Shown in pieces: positions 33,944 to 46,138 of a DNA stretch of 64,000 nucleotides (position 1 is the first letter of the stretch; every line of letters starts with the position of its first letter). The notes beneath the pieces are model-generated. The model saw only the letters and a list, made by a program, of their open reading frames with translations. It had not been told where the DNA came from and did no database searches. Position numbers and translations under genes: made by a program. The stretch is taken from contig NW_026729284.1 in the NCBI RefSeq assembly GCF_030272615.1, positions 51,702-115,701 of the forward strand, in the 5' to 3' direction. Source of the stretch: Cryptomeria japonica. Its lineage: Eukaryota > Streptophyta > Pinopsida > Cupressales > Cupressaceae.

Positions 33944-34266
33944 TTCTCTCACTTGTCGAAGAACTTTCAAGAGCAAAGGGAGTATCAACACAATAATTTA
34001 ACTACTAGGGGCCATGAGGCCCATAGACTCACAACACCATTTAAACCTCTTTATGCTCACAGTGTTAGTTAAAGAATCTAGAATATTCATCAAAGTCTCT
34101 ACCTTAACCAACTTCACCTTACCATCTTCAACCATATCTCTGACAAAATGATACTAAACATCAATGTGCTTAGTCTGGGCATGAAATGCTGGGTTCTTAG
34201 TTAAATGCAGATCACACTCTGACTGTCACAGTAAAGTGTCACTATTTCTTGTTTTATTTGAATATT

Positions 34267-36459
34267 TTAACAAAGTCTCTTAACCCAAATGGATTCTTTA
34301 CAAGCATGAGTAGCTACCATATACTCTTCTCTTGTAGTGGACAAAGAAACCACAACTTGCCGCTTACTCATCCTATTAATTGCACCGCCAAATAAAGTAA
34401 ATACATAAGCAATGGTGGATCTTCTGCTATCAATATAACCTGCCCAATCTAAATCCACATATCCATGAATATCAAGGTAAATCACATCTCCAACCAAATT
34501 ACCATGATAACAAAGAGAATACTTAGAGGTACCCTTCAAATATGTAAAGACTCTTTTGACTGCATCCCAATGAACTCTATCAGGATTAGAAATATGTTTG
34601 GAAAGAACTCCCACTTCTTGGGTAATGTTTGGTCTAGTACAAACCGTTGCATATATCAAACTTGCAATTGCACTCTGGTAAGGCACTCTACTCATTTCTT
34701 TCATCTCTGATGGAGATGTAGGACAATCTAAAATAGATAATTTCATTCAAACTGTGAAGGGAACACATAATGGTCTACAATCCTGCATGTTGAACCTCTG
34801 TAAAACTGAATTCACATACTTACTCTGCCCTAGCCATAGCTTTATGTTCACTCTATCTCTTCTAATTTACATCCCAACAATGTTTTTCGCTGCACCAAGA
34901 TTATACATTTAAAATTTAGCAGCAAGCTGAGAATTCAATTCTGAAATCATACATTTTCCTTTACCAATGAATAACATATCATCAACATATAATGCAATGT
35001 ACAAGAAATGATCACCATTAGATTTATAAAAGACATAGTGATCTGATTTAGAATGCTCAGATCTTAAAATCAACACATTTGTATTAAATTTTTGGTGCCA
35101 CATCCCAGGACTCTGTTTGAGGCCATACAATGATTTCTTCAATTTATAGACCAAATTACTTTTACCTTTCACCACATAGCGCTCTAGTTGTGTCATATAA
35201 ATACCTTCCTCTAAATCACCATGAAGGAAAGTAATTTTCACATCCATTTGCTCGACCTCTAAATTACAAGAAGTAGTAATAGAAAGCAAAAATCTAATGG
35301 ATGTCATTTTTACAACAGGAGAAAATATCTCACCATAATCAATACCCTCAACCTAAGAGTAATCTTTTGTAACCAACCTTACTTTATACTTCTCAATGCT
35401 TCCATCTGAACCAATATTTTTCTTGAACACGCATTTGCAACCAACAGGCTTTCGTCCTTTAGACAATGGTACAAGATCCCATTCATCATTTTTTTTCAAA
35501 GCTTTCATTTCTTCTTCCATAGCATTCTTCCAAGATTCTGCATCATTCCTACCTAATGCCTCTTCTAAAGAAATAGGTTCATCCACATTAGTATTCAAAA
35601 CAAAAATACATCTCCAATCATTAGGTGAATACCTTTTAGTTGGTTGTCTATGTCATGTACACCTTTGAACAAGCCAAGTTGGAGGTTCTTCCTCATCTTC
35701 TAAAGATTCAGATCTAGATGAGCTCTCCTCAACTTCTTTCCTATCAAGTTGACTCAATTCAACTCTTTTAGGCATAGAAGGGAATTGAATCATATCTTCC
35801 TGTTTAGTCTATTATGGTTGCAATGTAGCAAAAGGAGACTTAATTTCTCTAAAAATAACACTTTTACTATTAATTACCTTTTATGCAACAAGGTCGCAAA
35901 GGTTGTATCCTTTTACACCATAACTATAACTGATGAAGATACATTTCACAACCTTCTCCTCCAACTTCGTACACTTCTCTTTTGGCACATGAGCATATGC
36001 CTCGCAACTAAAACCTCTAAGATGTCTCAAAGAAGGCTTGTGACCTGACCATGCTTCCATAGGCATTTTATCAACAAGAGTTGATGTAGTAGACCGTTAA
36101 TCAAGTAGCAAGCAATGACAATTGCTTCAGCCCAAATTTTTAATTTTAGGCCAGCACAACTCAGCATACTCCTAGCCCTCTCCATCAATATCTTGTTCAT
36201 TTTTTCTGCAACTCCATTCTGTTGTAGAGAATACAGATTTATAATTTTTATGGAATCTATCAAAATCATTAGAGAAAATTAACCACCATTATCAATCTTC
36301 AAACATTTAATTTTTTTTTCTAGTTTACAATTCGACCATTTCTTTAAATTATTTAAAACGATTGAAAACTTTAGATTTACTCTTTAGTAAGTATACCCCT
36401 GTCCTACTAAAATCATCAAAAAAATAAACATAAGCAAAGAACAAAGCAAGATGCCACAT
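34267..36459 (-). pseudogene. Copia pol: integrase, RT, RNase H (broken, copy 2)
   Basis: Same broken polyprotein as 5350-7542, with integrase, LYVDDM reverse transcriptase and RNase H blocks. The substitution at 35180 changes His to Arg within MTQLE(H/R)YVVKG; it has no functional meaning because the frame is already broken. Confidence 0.93.
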
Positions 36460-36580
36460 TTCTCCTCTTTGTCCATCTTAACACCAATGGATACCAATAT
36501 GTGAATTATAAACAAAAATTAACTATAAATAGTAACATCATGTAAATGCCAAGTTGAGACACCATTTTTCCAACAATTAT

Positions 36581-36911
36581 ATCCCAAAACTCTTGATAAA
36601 ATTCTATAGGGAACCCATCTAGGCTAGGGAATTTTCCCCTTCTTCAAGAGAAACACAATTTTTCCACTCTCAAGAAGAGAGATAGTTCTAAGGAGATCCT
36701 CATTCATTGCATCACTAGTAATGGCAGGAATACTATCAAGCACAAACCCTTCCTATACATTGGCCAAAATAGAGTCCTCTTTTAACAATTCTGCAAAAAC
36801 TCTAATGGCTTCCTCAACAATCTCTTTGTAAGAAGGAATAGGAACTCCCTTAGAGGAAAGAAGAGAATAAAATGAATTTCCTTGGACCTCTTGCCCTTAA
36901 CTGAATTGTGA
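36581..36911 (-). pseudogene. LINE reverse transcriptase, 5' half (copy 2)
   Basis: Copy of 7664-7994, carrying the LDGFPIEFYQEFWDII block right up to the copia target duplication. Confidence 0.85.
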
Positions 36912-36973
36912 AATAAAACCATTAGGCGTCAAAAATATTGAAAAATAAATTAGTATATATAAAATATATAATA

Positions 36974-37120
36974 TAGTTATCAACTGTAAAGAATCCAAAG
37001 CTGAAGTAATATACTAAGAACACCATAATAAAATTCATCAATTTTTGTTCCAAGGCTTACTGCGTCTTTGTACGCGTCAGGATCGATCCCTTTCTTGGCC
37101 TCTTCATACTCAGTTGCCAT
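36974..37120 (-). pseudogene. Ghost first exon of a lost ankyrin-PGG paralogue (copy 2)
   Basis: Copy of 8057-8203: ATG at 37120, 24 codons like the intact gene's start, then intron-like sequence. Confidence 0.75.
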
Positions 37121-38142
37121 AGATTTTTTTTTACATTGCTACCTTCAGCGCTATCAAATATGCTTTATTATAATGTCATCAAATAATTCAACCTACAGTA
37201 TGATCTATAGCAAATTTCTGTGTTTCAACCTTCAACACTAGTATTATGTCGTGTCTACAGAGGGAATACCCGTCCAAAAGGCGTGGAAGAAATAAGACTA
37301 TGAGGAGATTCCATCGACAAGATAAATCTCACGACTGTGACACTGCCAAAATAGTGGTAATGTGAGTCTCGTTGCCTTCTCATAGAACTTTTTAACCTTT
37401 TTTTTTCAAATAGTAGCTACCTGAAGTGACCTTTCACTTTTTTTTTGCTATTCACGCTCAGTTGCCATGAAATTTCTTTTCTATTGCCATGAAGTTTTAT
37501 TTTTCTACTACATTTATACTCTAAAAAATTTGCAGGTTAGTGACGACTCTTAGCTTTATCTAACCTACCGACCCTTAGATTCAAGATAATTTTTTTTCTA
37601 GGGTGATTGATCATTCTGCTAGGCTCTTGACGATAGTCTTGAACATCTGTTTACACAATATTAAATAATGTGATTACAAAGTATTATGCTGTGAAATGGA
37701 TGCGGCTCCACATATTGCAATAATAGACTTTCTTTAAACATAAAGAGAAAAATGGACATCAAGTCTAAAAGGCGTGGAAAATATATGACAGAAAGAAGTG
37801 TCCATCGTCAACATTAACCCCATGACTACGACCTCGCGAAAGAGTGCCAACACTAAAGTGATTAATCGTTCTGTTTGTCTATTCGTGGTTAGTTGACATG
37901 ACATCTTTCTTTCGTCATTTTCTAAGGCTGGTCAAGATGCTTCCTTATAATATCAGTGAATAATGTGACATAAACTATTCTGTTGTGAAATGGATACGGC
38001 TCTACACATTAGAATGCATCCTCACTTTAAAGTAGAAAAATGGGCATAGCTGTTAAAAAAGACATGAAATGACAATATGACAGAAAGGTGATTCTCTTGA
38101 AGAAATTGATTTCATGGCTGTCAGTTTTTGGAAGTGGAGTAA
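37121..38142. repeat. Degenerate repeats of the ankyrin gene 5' flank (copy 2)
   Basis: Copy of 8204-9225, with the same three diverged units marked by AAAAGGCGTGGAA and GTGAAATGGAT(G/A)CGGCTC. Confidence 0.6.
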
Positions 38143-38441
38143 ATTGTTTTGAAAATGAATAATAGCTTTATTGTATTTAATAAATTAAAAAGAGAACAAT
38201 ATGACATATTTCCAATGTTTTAGTCAGGTTGCATTTATGTTAGGAACAATCAAGGACTAACTTCTTTTCTTACAATGAACAATAGTCAAAGAAGCATCAA
38301 CATTACTCGTAAAACATTTCAGAGTAGTGGAGTAGGCACCTTCAAAGCAGACAAATGAACTTTTCTAATCATCACATTATTTTGAAAAGGGAGTCTTGTC
38401 ATCAAAAGATAGAGAATAAAGAACCACCAAAAGGATAGGAC

Positions 38442-40637
38442 ATAAATTAACATATATATGTTATGTTCGATGCAATGTTGTGATTATTTTGAGGAAATAT
38501 TTTGATACATGTATCTTATGTACAATGGTGAAATTTTATTTGGAGTTGAAATTATTCCCATATCCTTCTATCTACCTATTACACACATTTATTCCCATGA
38601 ATAGTTACCCAACCTTATATGTGCATGCTGCCATACATTTTGTTTATATTTAAGAAGTTATGACGCTCACCCTTACAAAAAAATCTCATCTAGTTCTTAC
38701 TTGTCTAGATCTAATCATTTGATTGTGTAAGATTATTTTTCTAGTCACATGATTGACCACAAAATTCGGCACCTAAGCCTCATATTTAAAAATTAATAAA
38801 TATAATTAATTTTCACCAAATAATCCTTTTTACTTTCACCTAGAGTTGAAAAAAAAAAGAAGCTTACATCATTAGGTGTTATGAGTTACAATTTAATGAA
38901 ATTTAGTTTTATTTATTCCATATTTGTCATCTTTCAAGAATCCTCTCTCATTGTCTAGTATTAAAGTAGAATAAATAGTGAAACATTTAGATTTAATAAA
39001 TGAAAAAGAATAACAAACTTGTAATTGATAGCCCTTGCTTGCTATCATCAATATTTGTACATTTTCTAGGGATTTAATTAAGGAAATTTATCTCTTAAAG
39101 ACATAATAAAGATCATTCAAGTTATTTCAAACTATTGATAGTCTCGAGATGTTTAAGAAGATAAGACTAGATTGAGTTTCACCTAGAGGGAAGCAAAATG
39201 TTTGTCAAGCCATAAGAATATAAAGATTTCATGATCACAAATTCGACCCATAATTCTAATCTTTAACTTTATAGAACAAAGGATTAATATAGAATTTGAG
39301 ACCATATTTATGAAGAGAGATTGCCTTTCTAAATTACAAAGATAAAATAATCTAGAATCTTCATTAGAAATCAAAATTAGTTAATCAAAATATTACATAC
39401 CCTTATTCATGATATGTATTTCTAAATATAATAGATATAGTTATCAATTTTCTATTACCCACCTATCTTTAATTAATTCAAACTAAGGGGACATTTTGAT
39501 AAGTAATGTTCTCTTTTGTTCTCAAATTTCACTTGTAAGATACAAGCTACCAATGGGACATTTGTTTTTCTATTTTGTAGGTTCTCATGATGAGAGCATG
39601 TTGAAAGTATATAGTTAAATTATTATTTAAGTTATCATGTCTTAATAGGGTTGATTACTTATATGGACACATCAACTTCATATAATCTATATCTAATTAG
39701 ATATCAAATTTACATGAACATTTTTGAGTGCTATAATATTTTTGATGCATGATCAATTAGGATTCAGACACAATTCAATGTAACGGAAAATATAATTATG
39801 AAACTAGCATATATATGTTATTTTCTATGCAATATTGTGAATATTTTTAGGAAATGCTTGGATACATATATCTTATGAACAATACTGCAATATTGTATGG
39901 AATTTTGACTATTCTCCTATCCTTAGGTATATTAATATACATATGCATTCCCATGAATAGTTACCTAATTTTATATGCGCACACTACCATACATTATACT
40001 TATCTAAGAAGTTATGACACTTATCCACACACGAACTCTCATCTAGTTCTTTTTTCCTTAGATCTAGTCATTTGATTGTCTAGGATCATTTCTATAGTCA
40101 CATGATTGACCACATAATTACACACCTTAGCCTCATATTTAAACAAAAATAAATAAATAAATTACCAACTAATGCTCTTTACCTTCCCCATCTAGAGTTG
40201 CAAAAGTACAAGCTTGGATGATCAGATGTTTTGTGTTACTGTGTTACCTATTAATTTTTATGTTTACAAATGATTTTTGTTGGATTTTTTGGTTTCATAT
40301 TTATAAATGTAAATTTAGGTTAGTCAAATGTTCATATTTCTTACTTAGTTGAGCAATCTCCTATTTTATTCGTAAAAGTTCACTTGTGAGATGGAAGCTA
40401 TTCATGGAATATTTTTCTTCTATCTTTTAGGCTCTCATAAGGAATGCATTTTTAATGATGTACTTGTATGATCATGTCTAGATAAGGTCCCTTACTTTAT
40501 ATGGACCCACCCTCTTTTGTAATGAAGAGAGATTGCATTTCCAAATACAAAGGCAAAATAATCTATCCATTCATCAAGAACCCACAATCTTCAATCAAAA
40601 GACTAAACACCCTTATACACTTTATTTGTTTTCAAGA
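38442..40637. repeat. Old diverged direct duplication (copy 2)
   Basis: Copy of 9525-11720. The only difference noticed is T to C at 38711, which changes AGATTTAATC to AGATCTAATC. Confidence 0.75.
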
Positions 40638-40902
40638 ATCATAAATATAATCATTTAAATATAAAAATAATTTACAAAAATATTATTGACAGTAAATCTA
40701 ACATTCAACTTGAAGCATACACATATCAAATCAGCTCTAAGCACGCAAGTATCTGATTTGAACACAGATGTAGATACTTTGTACACTTCTAATAATATGA
40801 AAACATTTAATATTATAAGACATAGTTGAATACGATCAAAGTCATGTAGAAATAAGAAGCTGCAACACTGTATCAGACTTGCAAAAGCAACTTTCCCAAA
40901 CC

Positions 40903-43562
40903 TTATTTATCGTTCTCATTGCTATGGTAGTATAGGATAGCAAGCCACTTGGTTTTGGACCGGCGCACCAAGTCCAAAAGCCCCCATCTTTCTAATTTTA
41001 TCCACACGTATTCCCCCAGACGGTCAGAAAGAAAAGGAAGTAGACCGTTCAGGTGGTTAAACCTAGCCTTCTTCACTGTAAACTTTGCAGCCATGTAGAA
41101 AAAAGTGAAATTACCACAGAAGCAGATGATCAAGCACGCCCCAAGAATGAACCAAGCCAGCTCGGGATTCATGTTGGAAAGCATGGCATACACTGCAAGC
41201 ATGAAGCCATAGGCCGTAAAGGCAAACGTGGCACAAACCAATAGGTTGGTAATACAGAGGAACAATACCTTATTTCCCGTGGTAATAGGTGTACTCATCT
41301 GCCACATCAGCACCACTAAGAGCGACAGAAAGAATGCCACACAATCAAAGATGAGAAAAACCTTGAAGGAGGCCAACGGAAGCAGAATCGGCGAACCTAA
41401 ACTCTTGTCTGAGCCAGTTCCAGGCGCAGGCGCAGGCGAAATTCCCGATCCCTTTGAGTCCCCATTTCCATTCCCATCGTCCGTCACGAAACTGCCCGGA
41501 GCAGTGAAAGCTGCCGTAAATGACATTGTCGCTAATAGAACTGCCACCACTAGTTCTGTGTTGCGCCTGTCCTCATATGTTTTGTCCACCATCTCAACAG
41601 CAACCTCATGTTTCTCTGCACTCACCTTTGGAGCGCTGTACAAGAATGGCTTGCGATTGGAAGGATAACTGGCCAGAACTGAAATTATCTTGTCAGATTC
41701 GTGATAGTGCGTGTTCTCTCTCACGATATCAAAGGCCGTTAAGCCTGCCTTGTTGACAGCAAACTTGTTTATCCCCGCTATACAAAGCAACGACTTCACC
41801 ATCTGAAAAATGCAAACTCAAATAAGTTCATAAAAATTAAATGATCTATTGGAACTAACTATGCATAAAGATTTCTTCTACGGAAGTTCTTGCCGTGATG
41901 ATTTTAATTTCTGTCTTCAGTAGAAATACTTTCAGTAATTTGACTCTATATATAGACGAGATTAGATTAAGAATCTACACAAACCCAAAACTTATATAGC
42001 TGTACACAGTAATTGGTTGAAAGAACAAACTTCAGCAGTGACAAACAGAGGTTTGTATAAAAAGAGACTTACATTCAAGTCTTTTTTCTTTGCTGCAATA
42101 TGCAGTGGTGTGTCTCCTTCACTTATCCTCGAAAAAGGAGATTTCATTTCACCCGCATCTGTGTTTCCTCCACTTTTCACGGGCTCATCTTTTGGATCTT
42201 TCTTTTCAGCCGGATCTGTCTTTCCTCCACTTCGCAGAGGCTCTTCATGTGGAGGTTTGTCAAGTCCCTTGTTGACCAAGTATGATAAGCCTACCTCTTC
42301 GTTCAGGTAATCAACAATTCGCACTTGCCTAACTAGGGCAGCTAAGTGCAGAACGTTCATTCCACAACTATTCCGTATTTCGACAGCGTCTGGCCTCTCA
42401 TTTATCAACTCTTGTACTGCTTCCAGATGACCCAATTTCGCTGCCACACAGATGGGAGTTTCTTGGCTGTCATTAACCCAATAACACAGTTCGGCCTCAA
42501 ATTTTATTAACTTCTTTATTATATGCACGTAGTTTCTTTCAACAGCTATATGCAGAGCTGTGTTGCCAAGTTCGTCCTTACGTTGGATTAACTGCTTCGC
42601 ATCTGATAAATTTAGTATATGATCAACTAGATCTGTAAAAGAAGCATCCAAAATCATTGCCTTAAGTTAGATAAGATGTTCTTCAAGAAGGGCCAAGGGT
42701 AAGAGAATGCCTAATTTACCTTTGTTGAAGCGATACAGACCTCAACTAATATAACAACATAAATACAGAATTCAACTAAATACACGAAGAAGTAAAGAAG
42801 AACTCATTGGTTATCAACTGTAAACGAACAGAAGCTGAAGTAAAATAGAAACAACATAATCAAACGACTTGAAAAAATAGAAAGAACTGAAACATGATAG
42901 ACAATCATCCTCGTGTTATTTAAGATAAAGAAAAAATTGGGGACAAAATGATATTTGTCTTGAACCGTTAAATTAGGAGATGCTTAGCAGATACTTTTAC
43001 AAACTTATAGGCAAAGAAATCCTAAAATCGAAATAAAATAACCTGAATCTCCTCTGTTTACTGCAACAGATAAACAGTTCCTCTTGTGCACCGTACTTTC
43101 GAGTAAGCTCGACGGAGATGCGTCAAATATTGCCTTCACTGTCTCTAAATTGCCGCTTTCGTAGGCTTTGAACAAAGCTGTTTCATCAAGCTTATTGCGG
43201 AGATCCACACCACTTTCTGGTTGTTGGAGTAGAATCTTCACAACGTTGGAGAAACCTCCCTGCGCAGCCAAGTGTAACGCAGTATCCTTTTCGGCATTGG
43301 TAGCATTCACAAGCAGAGGCTTCACTTCGGGATCGGTTTCCTTCAGAAGTTGACGATTGAGTTGCAGGAGCTGTTGAATGAAGTGTAGATTTCCTACACT
43401 AGCAGCCAAATGGAGAAGAGTATTTTCCCCTCCAGGTGTAATATTGTTGAGAGCTGCTTTAAGTTGGGAACTCAGTTGTTGATCGATCCTTAAACGCGTT
43501 ACCGCAGCTTTGAAGGCGTCAGGATCGATCCTTCCGCCGAGTTGTTGACCCTCAGTGGCCAT
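40903..43562 (-). CDS. Ankyrin-repeat/PGG-domain membrane protein, three exons (copy 2)
   Basis: Second complete copy of the gene at 11986-14645. Exons are 43043-43562, 42073-42632 and 41802-40903, again giving a predicted 659-aa protein with eight ankyrin-like repeats, a degenerate PGG domain (APGSF) and four membrane helices. I saw no nucleotide difference in the exons or introns, so both copies encode the same protein and have the same splice sites. Because the whole locus with more than 3 kb of flank on either side is duplicated, both copies should keep the same promoter and could be co-expressed. Whether they are really two loci depends on the array being genuine. Confidence 0.9.
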
Positions 43563-43907
43563 GCTAAATATCTGCCGTTACAGCCTTCAACACCAAGGCA
43601 CGCTTCTTTGTAATAGGATTGAATAATACTACATTCAGTATTATGCCAGAAACTACATAATAGAATATGTGGTCTCAGTTTTTCCACAAGGGAAACATTA
43701 AAAATACAAGTATCCACATCTTACACTTCAGGGTTTCCACAACTTTAGTTGGAATCTCACTTTTTCTTTCGTTGGAACAGATACAACATTTTGACCTTGA
43801 CTGGGTGCAAATAACCAGTGTTAATTAGCTTTGATTGGGTGCCAAGTAATTACTCTAGTTTGGTGCGAATAATATGACTATGGGGTGTTCTGCTAGAACA
43901 TTATTTT
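43563..43907 (-). promoter_or_regulatory. Upstream region of the ankyrin-PGG gene (copy 2)
   Basis: Copy of 14646-14990 with the same triple TGGGTGC-type phrases at 43801-43870. No difference was noticed. Confidence 0.35.
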
Positions 43908-44286
43908 TTTAATACTTGAAGTGATCCTACACGTCAAAATTACTACAACTTTTTCATAGTTGGAATGTCTATTTTTCTTAGATGAAAGTGTACATTGAAA
44001 TCAAATACAAATTTTTTTTATCATTTATAATTTAATAATTTATTCTATGTGAAATATGTACACATTTTATTTAATGTTGAGTTTATTTCAGTGGATTAGA
44101 TAATTATTTAATATAGTTATATTTCAATAAACGATATAACTGTTGTTTAAATTAATTTCTTTCTTTTCATTCTATCATTCTTATTCAATTACATATATTT
44201 TCATACATTGCACATTATGTTGTCTTTATTTACACACATTTTTATACATGTACCATTTACTATAACCGATGCACTGCAAAATAGGA

Positions 44287-45719
44287 TGTTAGGAACACAA
44301 ACAAAAGACTCAAGAATCAACTATTAGTGTTAGTATCATAAACGAAATACGATCCTAAGCAAGCATATGAAGAGAGATCAAACATTTAATGGAAAGTATG
44401 CAAAAACAAAAGAAAGACACAAGACCCTTCCAAATGCTTGCCAACATGTTCATAGTAGCTTCTCCCTTGTTCCTCTCCTCTCCAAGTTCCACATGAGTGT
44501 AGCCCTTAGCTCTTTGCACTACTATGGAAGTCTTATGGAGATTCAAGATTTATGAAAAATGATTTAAAATATGCAAATGCAAGCGAAATATGAGAAAGCC
44601 TAATTAAGCTATCTTGGTTTTAACCAAAATAACAATGTAGATTAGATGACTCCTAAAATGATCTCTTAAATTTCACTATAGATTAGATGCATACAAGATT
44701 TCTGGATCTGAATTATGAAGGAATGGGCTCTATTTATAGGAAAAATAGGGCAATGGATGGTTGAGATTAAGTAATCTCAACAAGGGTCAAGATAGAAAGA
44801 TTTATGATCCATGTGAGGGCTTTCAACCCAATCCCAGGATGACAAATGCCAACATGAGATGGCTTGAGAGGAGAGGGAAGAAGCATTAAATGCTTGAAAT
44901 GACATGAAGGTTAGGTTAGGAGTTAAGGTTAAGCTTGAGTTGAATGAATAAAGTCGCTATCCAATGAATAATGCCTTTATCCAATGGCTAAACTCTTGTA
45001 CAAGAGTTAGTGGGTGAGTTGAGTTAACCATTAATGCTTGAAGAGACCCATGAGTCAAAAGGATGGTTAAGTTAGAGGAAAGTCTCTAACCATGTGGGTG
45101 AGTTGAGTTAAGCATTAATGGTCATGTAAGAGCCATTAATGGTTTGGAATACTTTAGGCGTTAACCTGTTGAATACATAAAGCCTTTAATGCTTTTCAAA
45201 GACTTTGAGGCTTTGAGAAGTGACTTCAAGTTGCCTAGGAATGTGACAATATTTAGGAAATGGATTAGGCAAATTAGGAATGGTTTAGAAGAATTTAGAA
45301 AGTGGTTAGAATTGTCTAGAAGGGGATTTAAGATGTAAGTGGGTTTGGTGGGTGAGGGAAAATAGGATTTTAATTAAAATAAAATTCATTTATTTCAACT
45401 AAATAGGTGCAACTTGCATTTGTAGGAGAATGCAAGTGGGGGGAGGGGGGGAGTAGTTTAAGGATTTAAATAAATATTTTATTATTTATTTAAAAGAGGA
45501 AAGAGGGTTAAATTCAATAAATATGTTTTATTCATTTAATTCCTTAAGAATGTAGCTTAATTAATATTTAAATAAATTGAATAATTTATTTAATTAATAG
45601 GAGAAGAGGCTGAGGATGAATTAATTAAATTTTAATTTAATTAACTGATTATTAATAGTTAAATAATCAAATAAATAGTAAATATTCATTTAATTAAATG
45701 GACAGATTTATGTGACTAC
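44287..45719 (-). mobile_element. Ty3/gypsy-type LTR (element 1, copy 2)
   Basis: Copy of 15370-16802 with the TATAAATAG box on the minus strand at about 44731-44738. One substitution was noticed at 44323 (G to A), close to the U5 end. The polypurine tract and hairpin are at 45720-45766. Confidence 0.6.
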
Positions 45720-46138
45720 TTTTGCCCCTCTTTGAGACGGTGCGGTTTATCACATCGTTTCAAAGAAAGAAAAATAGGTGTGAAGAAATATGCCCCATAA
45801 ATGTTAATTTAGTGGGTGCTATGTCCCCTCGACAGATGGGCTAAAAAATTTCAAAAAATCGGGTGATCTCTCGAAAAAGAACAAGAAGTTGAGGGGAGGT
45901 AGAATACAAGAAATTAGCAATAACGGTGAAATGATGGGAGAAAAATGGGGGTAAAATGAGGAAATGAGAGACGTTGGAAGTTTAGAGGGACCACAACAGT
46001 AAGCGGGGTGAATTAGGGTTAGGGCTGGATGGTATATATGGGGGGGAAGGGGAAAAAATAGGCTCATTTGCACCTATCTCCTTGGCAGTTTAGAGCTCTG
46101 ATAGGGAATTTTTGGTGAAGGAGTGAGCAACGATCATC

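Larger units (their letters stand above)
33131..36575 (-). mobile_element. Ty1/copia retrotransposon nested in a LINE (copy 2)
   Basis: Copy of 4214-7658 including the ATTAT target duplication (33126-33130 and 36576-36580), a complete 3' LTR and a stub of 5' LTR. The stretch differs from copy 1 by one substitution at 35180. Confidence 0.93.
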
